64,000 bases of DNA from Mesorhizobium sp. B1-1-8. GTDB taxonomy: Bacteria; Pseudomonadota; Alphaproteobacteria; Rhizobiales; Rhizobiaceae. Both the position numbers and the translations under genes were made by a program. The notes beneath the pieces were generated by a model. It saw nothing but the letters and a program-made list of their open reading frames with translations, did not search any database and was not told the origin of the DNA. The stretch covers positions 1 through 64,000 of the forward strand of contig NZ_CP083957.1 in the NCBI RefSeq assembly GCF_006442795.2, given 5' to 3'. Of this stretch, positions 52,825 through 61,848 are shown one piece after another (position 1 is the first letter of the stretch; each line of letters opens with the position of its first letter).

Positions 52825-53352
52825 CTACTGCGATGCTTCGACCAGCCGTTGGAGCAATGGGTAATCCTTCAGGTCCTTGTAAGGCGTGAGATCTAACTCC
52901 CCTGGCACGCAGCGAAGCTGTTCCTCATCGATCGCTTTCTCGTGCCCCTTGATGACGCTTTGGTAGTGCCGCCAGGTCAGGCCAGCCCCTCTCACCGCAT
53001 CTCTTTCGATGCGCGAGGCAATTTGATGGGCGTGCAGATAATGAAGCCGCAACTCGTCCAAGAGAGCTTTTTCAACAATTTCGTGGCACACCAGAAATGG
53101 TTCAAGCCGCACGTCCTTGCCCCTCCACCTGATGGTGCGCGGCAGATGCCGGTCGATGTAAATTGTAGTTGCATCCCTGCTGTACCCAGCAATGTAGGGA
53201 ATATCGAACTCGTGGCTAACCTTAACTCGTCGATGAAGCGCAGAAACGACATCAGACAGGACGAGGTCGCTGATATTTTCAGAGCTATGACGGACCTCGT
53301 CGGATAATTTCAAGTCCGCTCCCGCGTTTTCCAGTCGAAGCGCCCGCCACAC
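52825..53352 (-). CDS. Putative zincin-like hypothetical protein
   Basis: About 175 residues. The segment PFLVCHEIVEKALLDELRL has an H-E-x-x-E core, followed by HYLHAHQIASRIERDAVRGA; a downstream His and Glu at regular spacing suggest a metalloprotease-like helix pair (H-E-x-x-E...H...E), as in some phage-related proteins. The only start I find is a GTG at 53352, which lies inside a strong inverted repeat (53338-53364, AAGCGC...GCGCTT). Either that structure limits translation or it is a hairpin belonging to the PRC-barrel gene. Function unknown. Confidence 0.5.
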   Translation of the reverse strand: MWRALRLENAGADLKLSDEVRHSSENISDLVLSDVVSALHRRVKVSHEFDIPYIAGYSRDATTIYIDRHLPRTIRWRGKDVRLEPFLVCHEIVEKALLDELRLHYLHAHQIASRIERDAVRGAGLTWRHYQSVIKGHEKAIDEEQLRCVPGELDLTPYKDLKDYPLLQRLVEASQ

Positions 53353-53377
53353 GGGCGAGCGCTTAGCGATGATTTTT

Positions 53378-54232
53378 TTACTTGTTGACGATGATGCGCT
53401 GCTTGTCTCGGTTTTGAGCGTAAGTGGCCTTGTCGTAGGCAGTCTGCGCCTCCAACTGGTCCTTGGTGAAGTTCGTATAGAGGTAACGGTTACCGTTCTT
53501 GTCGGTCATAAACTTGAGGTTCTCCATCCCGACGGCGACCTTTTTTTCGCCAATGCCTAGAAAGCCGCCTACGTCAACGATTATCGAGTCGACCTTCTTG
53601 TCACCCGTCAGGATAACGTCGCCGATCTCGCCTACCTTCGCGTCATCTGCGCCATAGACGTTGGTTCCGAACAGATTTGCCGCACTGATTTTGTCTGACG
53701 GCATTTCGGTCAAGGTCGACTTGTCAATCGAGGCCGTCGCAGTGGTATCGGTTTTGCCATTGGCCGCTTGGCTGTCGGCCGTGCTGTTGGTCGGTTGGGA
53801 CGTCGACGCTGCCGCGGTATCATAAGCCTTCGTATCGAAATTGGGTTGAGCTTTGAGCTCATCCTTCGTCGTCTTTGCGACTATCCAGCGATCGCCCTTC
53901 TTGTTGACCCATTCAAGCTTGCTGAAATCATAGGCCACATTCTTTTCCCCCACGCCAAGGAACCCGCCGACGCCGATGACGACGAGTTTGGCGTTCCCGT
54001 CCTTGTCCAGGACGATGTCATTGACATCGCCGATCTTCGTCGCGTCATCAGCGGTGCTGTCATAGACCGCGGCTCCCATGATCTTGGAGACGAGTTTCCC
54101 TTCAGTGACCGGAGCAACAGCCTCCGCCTGGGTAGCGGGCTTGCTGGTATTTGCGGCGTGAGCACCCGCCGTGCAGAGCGCCGTCGACATGAAAGCAGCC
54201 GTCGCGGCCGTAGCTAGTATCTTGCGGACCAT
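53378..54232 (-). CDS. Secreted two-domain PRC-barrel protein
   Basis: A 284-residue precursor with a signal peptide (VRKILATAATAAFMSTALCT, AHAAN cleavage) and two PRC-barrel domains. The first is near residues 45-130 (MGAAVYDSTADDATKIGDVN, GVGGFLGVGEKNVAYDF) and the second near 185-270 (FGTNVYGADDAKVGEIGDVI, VGGFLGIGEKKVAVG). They are joined by a Ser/Thr/Gln-rich linker. The duplicated VGGFLGxGEK motif shows internal duplication. PRC-barrel proteins are common in rhizobial stress and envelope contexts; no specific role is established. Confidence 0.82.
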   Translation of the reverse strand: MVRKILATAATAAFMSTALCTAGAHAANTSKPATQAEAVAPVTEGKLVSKIMGAAVYDSTADDATKIGDVNDIVLDKDGNAKLVVIGVGGFLGVGEKNVAYDFSKLEWVNKKGDRWIVAKTTKDELKAQPNFDTKAYDTAAASTSQPTNSTADSQAANGKTDTTATASIDKSTLTEMPSDKISAANLFGTNVYGADDAKVGEIGDVILTGDKKVDSIIVDVGGFLGIGEKKVAVGMENLKFMTDKNGNRYLYTNFTKDQLEAQTAYDKATYAQNRDKQRIIVNK

Positions 54233-54364
54233 TGTGAAATTCCTCCTGTTGATCTGCCAACGTCAATTCATCCAACGGAAGGAACTGCCTTACGTTCCGG
54301 GAGGGGGCCAATGGTCGCAACCGGCGCCAGACTGAAGGCTCACGCAGAACCTGATGCTAGATTG

Positions 54365-54543
54365 GCACCGCGCCTGGCTTCTGCACGCTCTCGGACATTT
54401 CCGAGATCGACGAGGTGATCACCGACGAGGGTGTCTCGCAGGATGCGCTGTCGTCGCTGTATGCGGCGGAGCGGAAGGTAACGGTGGTGCGCGTCGGCGG
54501 CTTGGTGGGGGCGCGTCATCCCGTCAGCGGTCTTGAATCGCTT
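54365..54543 (+). pseudogene. DeoR-family regulator C-terminal remnant
   Basis: An open frame bounded by a TAG on the left: GFCTLSDISEIDEVITDEGV and LSSLYAAERKVTVVRVGG resemble the end of the DeoR effector domain (LSD...DxVITD). The DNA-binding half is absent. Confidence 0.4.
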
Positions 54544-54874
54544 TGAGAGCCTGCTCCGCCATAAACCGTGAGCTGAAGGAAGGCGCCGCTTCCATTGCCT
54601 TGGGCGAGCGCTCGATGTTGCCGGGGGTGGCGCTTATTCCCGGCATTGCCTGCAGTTCCCGGCAAATCGCCTGCAGACCGCCTGGGGCCCGTAAGAAGAC
54701 AGGACCACCGAGGCGAGCGGGCCGAAGCGTGCACCTTGCCCATGCATCGCCCTGCCGCGCGAGCAACCGAGTCGGTCTTCAGGGCGCTGCCGGCGCGGGG
54801 AGAGTTGCCTCCTTCGCTGCGCGAGGTACGCTTTTCCCATGCGTTCAGTATTTTACGACGCTTCCGCACGCAAC

Positions 54875-54958
54875 CCGTAATTTCGTTCGACATTAAGTCC
54901 GTAATTTCGTACAGCAGAAAACCCGTAACTTTGTGCAAGATTAAACCCGCAAATGATG
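54875..54958. repeat. Four 24-bp direct repeats upstream of the Fic gene
   Basis: Cores CCGTAATTTCGT (54875), CCGTAATTTCGT (54899), CCGTAACTTTGT (54923) and CCGCAAATGATG (54947) recur at exactly 24 bp, each followed by a less conserved 12-bp spacer. The array ends 18 bp before the Fic start codon, so it covers the promoter/leader. Even phasing suggests operator sites for a regulator, possibly the AbiEi-like half of the Fic protein itself. Confidence 0.75.
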
Positions 54959-54976
54959 TAAGACGACAGTCCTCGT

Positions 54977-56512
54977 ATGGCGACCCCTCAAGAAAAACTG
55001 GCAAGCGCATTAGAGGTGCTGCACGCCTTGCAAACCGCTGGTCGCCACGTCGTTCGGACCGGCGAGCTTGCACGTGACGTCCGCGAGCTTTTGATTCGCC
55101 AGCGCTTCCTCCAGCCCGTGATCAAAGGTTGGTACATCTCGACAGATCCGGACGCGAGCGACGGCGAAACCACCGCCTGGTACGCCTCATTCTGGGATTT
55201 TGCCCGCGCCTATCTCAGCGCGCGTTTCGGCAACGCGTGGGTGCTCGGGCCAGAGCAATCGCTCTTGCTGCACGCCGGACAATGGAACGTTCCGCGCCAA
55301 CTCTTGGTTTGGGCCCCCACCGGAAGCGGTCAAATCACCAAGCTGCTGCACAATACGTCGATCTACGACACGCGGCATCCGCTACTGCCGGCTGGGGATT
55401 TGACCACTCTGGACGGGTTAAATGTCCATACGCTGGATGCGGCCCTAGTCGCTGCGACGAGCGGGGTCTACACCGCCTTCCCGACGGAGATGCGCGCTTT
55501 GCTCGCCGTCCAGCACGATCCGTCGGCGCTCCTCAATCGATTGCTCGAGGGAGGACGAACTGTCGTGGCGGGCAGGCTGGCCGGCGCCTTCCGTAACATC
55601 GGACGCGATCGCCACGCTGACGAGATCGTCTCGGCAATGAGGGCGGCAGGACACCATGTACGCGAGAACGACCGCTTTGCCAGCCGCCTTTCCGATTATA
55701 TCCCGACGCGCGAGCAATCGCCCTACGTGCAAAGGATCCGACTGATGTGGGCCAAGATGCGTGGGGAAATCCCTTCCTCATTTCCAGCCCCGCCGTCACG
55801 GCAAGACGACGTCGACGCATATCTCAAGCGTGTCGACGATCTCTATGTCGCTGACGCCTATCATTCATTGTCGATCGAAGGCTATCGCGTCTCGGCCGAG
55901 CTTATCGACCGGGTGCGATCCGGCGCCTGGAATCCGGAAAACGAAGTCTACGACGGCCAGCAGAAGGATGCCATGGCGGCCCGCGGATACTGGCAATCGT
56001 TCCAAGCCGTGAAGGACAGTTTGAGGCGTGTGCTGTCTGGCGAAAATGCCGGCGAGGTCGCCAGCCAGGAGCATTCCAACTGGCACCGCGAGCTGTTCCA
56101 GCCCAGTGTCGCGGCAGGCCTTGTGAAGCCGGGCAGCCTCGCCGGCTACCGCAGCAGTCCGGTTTATATCCGCGGATCCCGGCATGTGCCGCCAAATCCG
56201 CAAGCCGTTCGCGACCTGATGCCCGCGCTGTTCGATCTGCTCGCCGCCGAAAACGAACCGTCAGTGCGCGTGGTTCTTGGCCACTTCGTCTTTGTCTACA
56301 TTCACCCTTACATGGACGGTAACGGTCGCACGGGTCGATTCTTGATGAATGTCATGATGGCTGCGGGCGGCTATCCCTGGACGGTGATCCCGCTGGCGAG
56401 TCGCGACGGCTATATGCATTCCCTGGAACATGCCAGGGCGGAAGCGGACATCAAACCGTTCGCGCGTTTCCTGGGCGAACGTGTCGGCAAGAAGGCGCCG
56501 GAGGCTCTCTAA
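54977..56512 (+). CDS. Fic-domain protein with N-terminal AbiEi-like domain
   Basis: A 511-residue two-part protein. The N-terminal ~200 residues resemble the AbiEi antitoxin/transcription-factor family, with a winged-helix start (LEVLHALQTAGRHVVRTGEL) and the IKGWYISTDPD wing. The C-terminal half is a Fic AMP/nucleotidyl-transferase: the inhibitory S-x-x-x-E-G motif SLSIEG at about 297-302, then the catalytic HPYMDGNGRTGR at about 443-454. The inhibitory glutamate is intramolecular, so activity is probably gated. A modifying enzyme fused to its own regulator, behind four direct repeats, could be a self-contained stress or defence switch. Confidence 0.82.
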   Translation: MATPQEKLASALEVLHALQTAGRHVVRTGELARDVRELLIRQRFLQPVIKGWYISTDPDASDGETTAWYASFWDFARAYLSARFGNAWVLGPEQSLLLHAGQWNVPRQLLVWAPTGSGQITKLLHNTSIYDTRHPLLPAGDLTTLDGLNVHTLDAALVAATSGVYTAFPTEMRALLAVQHDPSALLNRLLEGGRTVVAGRLAGAFRNIGRDRHADEIVSAMRAAGHHVRENDRFASRLSDYIPTREQSPYVQRIRLMWAKMRGEIPSSFPAPPSRQDDVDAYLKRVDDLYVADAYHSLSIEGYRVSAELIDRVRSGAWNPENEVYDGQQKDAMAARGYWQSFQAVKDSLRRVLSGENAGEVASQEHSNWHRELFQPSVAAGLVKPGSLAGYRSSPVYIRGSRHVPPNPQAVRDLMPALFDLLAAENEPSVRVVLGHFVFVYIHPYMDGNGRTGRFLMNVMMAAGGYPWTVIPLASRDGYMHSLEHARAEADIKPFARFLGERVGKKAPEAL

Positions 56513-56573
56513 CTGTGGAGCCTCAACGGCTTGTCCGCGGAACGGGCGAGTCTGCTGATTGGCGTTTGCGACT

Positions 56574-56710
56574 TTAAGCGTAGTAGGCGGCCGCCGTTTT
56601 CAGGAAGGCGATGGCGCGCCCTCCTCCTCTCGTCCGGCAAGACCCTGCGAGAAGGCGACGCGCGAGGCGTCGTCGATGCAGGCATGGACGAACTCCCAGC
56701 CGATGCCCTT
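56574..56710 (-). pseudogene. IS481-family transposase fragment
   Basis: GIGWEFVHACIDDASRVAFS is the IS481 catalytic Asp region, continuing after a frame break into AIAFLKTAAAYYA. About 45 codons survive. Confidence 0.6.
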
Positions 56711-57000
56711 GCGCGGCCGTTTGCGCCGGTACGTCCCCCGCCGCCTGGCCCGCTCGATCAGTCCCGCAGCATGCAGCTGCGCCTTCGTCCAGGTGTAGCC
56801 CCAGGCGAAGTTGTGGGGCTCGCGAAGGTGCTCGTGAAAATGCTTCAACGTTCCAGCCTCCGTAAAACTCCCGATAAATCCGCTGCAGCTCCCCCGCCGG
56901 CACCCGCTTCGGCGAGGCCTTGCCCAGCCGCCGGTCAATGAGCCCCTGCATGCCGGCCTCCTCGAACTCGCCCGGTACCGTCGGAATGCCGCTCCGACAT
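56711..57000 (-). pseudogene. ISNCY (IS1202-like) transposase fragment
   Basis: In two frames: MQGLIDRRLGKASPKRVPAG with QRIYREFYGGWN, then LKHFHEHLREPHNFAWGYTW and KAQLHAAGLIERARRRG, the N-terminal half of ISNCY transposases. A frame break lies near 56,850. It is joined directly to the IS481 fragment on its left. Confidence 0.55.
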
Positions 57001-57054
57001 GCCCAGCAGCTCGCCTGCTTCCATCTCGACAGCCCGCTGCTCTCCCAGCGGAGG

Positions 57055-57390
57055 CAAGCGCTTGCCCCTTTAGCTCACCAACGCCCTCAGGAATGCCGGT
57101 GATCGCATCGAGATCGATCAGGTTGATGGCCGGCATATCCATGCCGATCATCCTGGCGATCGTCATCAACGAGAACTCGCTTTCCGGAACGCCGGTGAAC
57201 TGCTGGGACGGGAGCTTCAGGATCCACGAGCCGCCGACGCCCTTGGCAGGGATCGTCAGGCCCCCGTCCTTCCCTGCGTTCTCGAAGGCCGAGAACTTGA
57301 GCTGCACACCGGCGAGCGAAAAAGGCAGCGCATTGGCGCTACCGTCGATCCAAAGCTGCCGCTCGCCGGATCGTTGTGCTAGTAGCCCGC
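57055..57390 (-). pseudogene. hipA-like toxin kinase fragment
   Basis: FSLAGVQLKFSAFENAGKDG, then GGSWILKLPSQQFTGVPESE and LMTIARMIGMDMPAINLID is the N-terminal half of HipA (Ser/Thr kinase toxin), including the SLAGVQ-K start. The frame ends in transposase debris without the catalytic half, so this is a truncated toxin relic. Confidence 0.6.
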
Positions 57391-57443
57391 GTGGCCATGC
57401 CATCGCCAATTCCCACAAGCAACAACCGCTCAGAGTTTCAGGC

Positions 57444-58619
57444 TCACCGCTCCAAGCAGATCGCCACGCCTTGTCCGCCGCCGATGCAGAGCGAGGCCAA
57501 TCCTTTCTTCGCATCGCGGCGGACCATCTCGTAGAGCAACGTCACCACGATGCGGCAGCCGGAACCGGCCAGTGGATGGCCGAGCGCAATGGCGCCGCCG
57601 CTCATATTGATGATCTCCTCGTTCCAGCCCATTTCGTGGTTGACAGCGATGGCTTGCGCCGCAAACGCCTCGTTAATTTCCATCACATCGAGGTCGGAAG
57701 CCTGCCATCCTGCCTTATGAAGAGCGAGGCGAGAGGCTGCGACCGGACCGAGGCCCATGTCCATCGGCTCGACGCCGGCGGAAGCGTAGGATGCGATACG
57801 GGCGAGGGGTTTCAGCCCGAGTTCGTTGATCCGCGTCTGCGACATTACCAGCACCGCGGCTGCCCCGTCGTTGAGGCCGGACGAGTTGCCGGCCGTGATG
57901 GTGCCCGCCGGATCAAAGACCGGCTTCAGCCGGCCAAGTCCGTCGATGGTGGTCGAGGGATTTGGGTGCTCGTCCCGGTCGACGACCAAATGGCCTTTCC
58001 TTGTCATTATCGAGACGGCAACGATCTCGTCGTTGAATCTTCCGGCCCGAATGGCGGCGTTCGCGTTGTCCTGCGAGCGAAGCGCGAAGCGATCCTGCTC
58101 CTCGCGCGTGATCTGATAGCGCTGTGCGAGCGACTCGGCCGTCACGCCCATATGCACATTGTGGAAAGCATCCCACAGCCCGTCGGTGATCATGGAATCC
58201 TTGAGTGTCTGGTCGCCCATACGCACTCCGCCGCGCACGCCCGAAATGAAATGCGGCGCTGACGTCATCGAGTCCTGGCCGCCGGCGATCACACAGTCGG
58301 CGTCGCCGCAGCGAATGGCTTGGGCGGCAAGATGGATCGACTTCTGGCCGGCGCCGCACACTTTGTTGACAGTCATCGCGGGCACGCTGACCGGCAGGCC
58401 GGCCTTGATCGAGGCCTGCCTTGCCGGGTTCTGTCCGGCGCCGCCTGTCAGCACCTGGCCCATGATCACCTCGCTGATGGCGTCTGGCGGGAGCTGGATA
58501 TCGGCAAGCATCGCCTGGATAAGTTGCGCGCCCAGGTCCGCCGCGGAGAGGTCGGAAAACGCGCCGTTCAGCTTGCCGATAGGCGTCCGCTTCGCGGCAA
58601 CGATGTAGACGGCATCCAT
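57444..58619 (-). CDS. Acetyl-CoA C-acetyltransferase (thiolase II)
   Basis: 391 residues from the ATG at 58619 after GCGGAGGATCAGAA. The nucleophile is the Cys in VNKVCGAGQKS, the catalytic His is in GAIALGHPLAGSG and the second Cys in GCRIVVTLLYEM. It splits acetoacetyl-CoA into two acetyl-CoA, or runs in reverse. It is divergent from the acetoacetate-CoA ligase gene, which makes its substrate. Copies of part of this sequence type occur as fragments at 17.0 and 25.3 kb. Confidence 0.9.
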   Translation of the reverse strand: MDAVYIVAAKRTPIGKLNGAFSDLSAADLGAQLIQAMLADIQLPPDAISEVIMGQVLTGGAGQNPARQASIKAGLPVSVPAMTVNKVCGAGQKSIHLAAQAIRCGDADCVIAGGQDSMTSAPHFISGVRGGVRMGDQTLKDSMITDGLWDAFHNVHMGVTAESLAQRYQITREEQDRFALRSQDNANAAIRAGRFNDEIVAVSIMTRKGHLVVDRDEHPNPSTTIDGLGRLKPVFDPAGTITAGNSSGLNDGAAAVLVMSQTRINELGLKPLARIASYASAGVEPMDMGLGPVAASRLALHKAGWQASDLDVMEINEAFAAQAIAVNHEMGWNEEIINMSGGAIALGHPLAGSGCRIVVTLLYEMVRRDAKKGLASLCIGGGQGVAICLER

Positions 58620-58672
58620 TTCTGATCCTCCGCCGGTGCGATCCGTAGAGCCAAGATCGTCACTTGACATTC

Positions 58673-58684
58673 TGGTTATAACCA
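58673..58684. promoter_or_regulatory. 12-bp palindrome in the divergent thiolase/ligase promoter
   Basis: TGGTTATAACCA is perfectly self-complementary; TTGACA lies just left of it (58664-58669). It could be an operator coordinating both directions. No regulator gene is next to it. Confidence 0.4.
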
Positions 58685-58753
58685 ATAATCATGAAATGCA
58701 TCGGCAGGCAAGGTCGCGGCATCGAGTCCGGCCTGCATTGCGGGAGGAAATCC

Positions 58754-60700
58754 ATGTCATCCGTGCTTTGGACGCCGGCGCCGACCGCGTTCCAATCGTC
58801 CAACCTTGCGCGGTTTTCTAACGCCAACGGCTTCGACCCACGCGACTACGAGACGCTGCATCGCTGGTCGATCACCGACCCGGGCGCATTCTGGCGTGCG
58901 GTGTGGGACTTCGCCTACGTCATTGGAGATCCCGGCACCATCTCCTTCCTGCGCGACGACAATGCGCCGATGACCAAAAGCCGCTTCCTGCCGGACGCAT
59001 CGCTCAATCTCGCGGAAAACCTGCTGCGTGGCGACGGCGAGAGAGTCGCAGTGATAGAGGCCGACGAGAGCGGCCATTTCCGGACCATCACGCTTGCCGA
59101 ATTGCGCAGACTCGTCGCTAGAACGGCCGACGGCTTGCGCGCGGCCGGTATCGGCAAGGGCGATTGCGTCGGCGGTATCCTGCCCAATCGTGTTGAAGGG
59201 CTCGCAGCGCTTCTGGCGGCGCTGTCGGTCGGCGCCGTCTGGTCGTCCTGCTCGCCGGATTTCGGCGCCGCCGCGATCGTCGACCGGCTTGGCCAGATCG
59301 GCGTCAAGGTGCTGTTCGCGGCACCTCACTACCACTATGCGGGCAAGGAGCACGACATCTCCGGCAGGCTGGCCGAGATCGTCGCCGCGATGCCGACGGT
59401 GACGACGCTGGTGCTGACCGGCGAAGCCAGAGCCAAGCCGGTCTGTGCCGCAGATTGCGTTGCGTTCGACGATTTCGGTAGCGAGGGTCCGCTGATCTTC
59501 GAGCACGTGCCCTTCCACCATCCGGCCTACGTGCTCTACACCTCCGGCACGACAGGCGCGCCGAAGGCGATCGTCCATCGTGCCGGCGGCGTGCTGCTTC
59601 AGCATTTGAAGGAGCATCTGCTCCATGGCGACGTCCACGCGGGCGACGTGATGAGCTGGTACACCAACATCGCCTGGATGATGTATCACTGGCTGATCTC
59701 CGGTTTCGCCTGCGGCGCGAGCGTGGTGCTTTATGACGGCGCGCCGATCCTGAAATCGCCCGATGGCCTCGACCCCAGTCCGCTATGGACGATGGCCGAG
59801 CGTGCCCGCGTCACGCATTTCGGCACAAGCCCAAAATATCTAGCGACGCTCGCCGCCGAAGGTTACGCGCCGGGCCGCCTGCACGATCTGTCGGCGCTGC
59901 GCTCACTGCTCTCGGCCGGCGCGCCGGTTTCGCCGGCACAGTTTGACTGGGTCTATGAGTATGTGAAGCGCGACATGATTTTCGCGTCCATCTCGGGCGG
60001 CACTGAGATCATCGGCTGCTTCCTGCTAGGATCGCCGATCCACCCGGTGCGACGCGGCGAACTGACCGTGAAGGGGCTTGGCCTAGCGGTCGCAGTGATG
60101 GACGAGCGCAACGCGCCGGTCGTCGGCCGCCAAGGCGACCTCGTCTGTACCGAACCGTTCCCGTCGATGCCGCTGACCTTCTGGGGCGAGGATGGCGACG
60201 CGCGCTATCACGCCACCTATTTCGCCGCGCGGCGCGAGATCTGGACGCATGGCGATATCGCCGAGATGACGGTGCACGGCACGGGCATCATTCACGGCCG
60301 CTCCGACACGACGCTAAAGCCGGGCGGTGTGCGCATCGGGACGGCCGAGATCTACGCCGCCTGCGAGCGCTTCACCGAGATCGAGGATTGCCTTGTTTTC
60401 GGAGCGCCCGTCGAAGGCGACGAGGAGATCGTGCTCTGTGTCAAGCTCAACGACGGTTTTGCGCTGACCTCCGAGCTTGCCGCGCAAATCCGCCGCGCGA
60501 TCCGCGAAGGTGCTTCGCCGCGCCATGTGCCGCATCGCATCCACGCGGTTCGGGCCGTGCCCTATACGCTGAACGGCAAGCGCGTTGAGGGCGCCGCCCG
60601 CACCACGCTCGAGGGCAAGCCGGTCAGGAACATAGCTTCGCTCGCCAATCCGGCATGCCTCGAGGAATACCGTGCGCTCGACCGGAGCAAGGCGGCATGA
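58754..60700 (+). CDS. Acetoacetate-CoA ligase
   Basis: A 648-residue adenylate-forming enzyme from the ATG at 58754 after GCGGGAGGAAATCC. The ATP loop is YTSGTTGAPKAIVH. Later come LKPGGVRIGTAEIY (A8/hinge) and the catalytic lysine in YTLNGKRVEG. The N-terminal FxRxVWDFAYV region is typical of acetoacetyl-CoA synthetases. It activates free acetoacetate for the divergent thiolase. It overlaps the next gene by four bases. Confidence 0.87.
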   Translation: MSSVLWTPAPTAFQSSNLARFSNANGFDPRDYETLHRWSITDPGAFWRAVWDFAYVIGDPGTISFLRDDNAPMTKSRFLPDASLNLAENLLRGDGERVAVIEADESGHFRTITLAELRRLVARTADGLRAAGIGKGDCVGGILPNRVEGLAALLAALSVGAVWSSCSPDFGAAAIVDRLGQIGVKVLFAAPHYHYAGKEHDISGRLAEIVAAMPTVTTLVLTGEARAKPVCAADCVAFDDFGSEGPLIFEHVPFHHPAYVLYTSGTTGAPKAIVHRAGGVLLQHLKEHLLHGDVHAGDVMSWYTNIAWMMYHWLISGFACGASVVLYDGAPILKSPDGLDPSPLWTMAERARVTHFGTSPKYLATLAAEGYAPGRLHDLSALRSLLSAGAPVSPAQFDWVYEYVKRDMIFASISGGTEIIGCFLLGSPIHPVRRGELTVKGLGLAVAVMDERNAPVVGRQGDLVCTEPFPSMPLTFWGEDGDARYHATYFAARREIWTHGDIAEMTVHGTGIIHGRSDTTLKPGGVRIGTAEIYAACERFTEIEDCLVFGAPVEGDEEIVLCVKLNDGFALTSELAAQIRRAIREGASPRHVPHRIHAVRAVPYTLNGKRVEGAARTTLEGKPVRNIASLANPACLEEYRALDRSKAA

Positions 60701-61848
60701 GCCGGCCGAAGGGAGCGATCGTCGGCATCGGTGAGTTGAAGCCGCAGCGCCTGACCAGCGGTGTGACGACACTGGAGATGATCGCCGAGGTCTCGCGCCT
60801 TGCCGTGCTCGATGCCGGGCTGGAGCCGGGCGGGATCGACGGGCTGCTGGTCGGCCCGCAGGTCGGCGAGACGCCGCAGCATGTCCCGGCGACCATCGCC
60901 GAGTATCTCGGCCTGGCGCCGACCATGGCCAATATCGTCGATCTCGGCGGCGCCTCCGGAGCCGGCATGGTCTGGCGGGCGGCGGCGGCGATAGAGGCCG
61001 GCATGTGCGAAGCGGTGCTGTGCGTGCTCGCCAACAATCGCGAGGAGGCGGCGCCCCGCTCGCCCAACCGCAATCCGATCCGCGAGTTCGACGTGCCGTT
61101 CGGCGCCTCCGGCGCCAACATCTCCTACGCGCTTTTGATGCAGGCGCACATGGCGGAGCATGGCTCGACCGCGCGGGATTTTGCCGTAATCGCCGCTGCG
61201 GCGCGCGCCAATGCACAGCTCAATCCCGACGCGATCTTCTTCGGCAAGCCGGCCGACGTGGAAGCGGTACTGGCTTCGCCGATGATCGCTTCGCCGCTGC
61301 ATCTTCTCGAAATCGTCATGCCGGTCGCCGGCGGCGAAGCGGTCGTCGTCACTTCGGCTGAACGCGCCCGCTCGCTGCCCAAAGCTCCCGTGCATTTGCT
61401 CGGCGCCGGCGAGAAGGTCACGCACCGCGCCGTCAGCCAGGCGCCGAGCCTCACCTCCGGTCCATTGAAGAGCGCCATGGCGCGCGCCTTCGTGCAGTCC
61501 GGCACGCAGGCCGACCGCGTAGACCTTCTGTCGCTCTACGATTGCTACACGATCATGGTCGCAACCACTATCGAGGATGCCGGCCTCTGCCCGCCGGGCC
61601 AGTTCGGCGCGTGGCTCAACCACCATGACCTTTCCCACAGGGGCGACAAGCCGCTCAACACGCATGGCGGCCAGCTCGGCTTCGGCCAGCCGGACCTTGC
61701 CGGCGGCATGACCCATGTCGTCGAGGCGGTACGTCAATTGCGCGGAGAGGCGGGCAAACGGCAGATCGCCAAGGCCGGGCTCGCGCTGGTCACCGGAAAT
61801 GGCGCGACGATGAGCGAAGCGACCGCGCTCGTGCTGGGAGCCGCCTGA
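60697..61848 (+). CDS. Degenerate thiolase-like protein (SCP-x/Ltp2 type)
   Basis: 383 residues, start at 60697 in an ATGA overlap. The fold is thiolase-like, but the usual catalytic residues are missing. Where the nucleophilic Cys is expected the text is VDLGGASGAGMVWRAAAAI; the GHP catalytic motif reads GQLGFGQPDLAGG (Gln for His). The YDCYT motif, in which Ltp2-type steroid retro-aldolases keep a catalytic tyrosine, is present (LLSLYDCYTIMV). It is immediately followed by a DUF35 protein, the obligate partner in such complexes. It probably acts as a C-C lyase or acyl-transfer enzyme on an acyl-CoA, not as a standard thiolase. Confidence 0.75.
   Translation: MSRPKGAIVGIGELKPQRLTSGVTTLEMIAEVSRLAVLDAGLEPGGIDGLLVGPQVGETPQHVPATIAEYLGLAPTMANIVDLGGASGAGMVWRAAAAIEAGMCEAVLCVLANNREEAAPRSPNRNPIREFDVPFGASGANISYALLMQAHMAEHGSTARDFAVIAAAARANAQLNPDAIFFGKPADVEAVLASPMIASPLHLLEIVMPVAGGEAVVVTSAERARSLPKAPVHLLGAGEKVTHRAVSQAPSLTSGPLKSAMARAFVQSGTQADRVDLLSLYDCYTIMVATTIEDAGLCPPGQFGAWLNHHDLSHRGDKPLNTHGGQLGFGQPDLAGGMTHVVEAVRQLRGEAGKRQIAKAGLALVTGNGATMSEATALVLGAA

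Noticed and set aside
54524..54766. 80-codon minus-strand frame (ARLGGPVFLRAPGG...)
   Set aside because: It looks somewhat protein-like but has no good start, no family and lies among remnants; too weak to list as a gene.
54875..54958. CRISPR-like array
   Set aside because: Only four units, 12-bp cores with 12-bp partly conserved spacers and no cas genes; the period fits operator sites.
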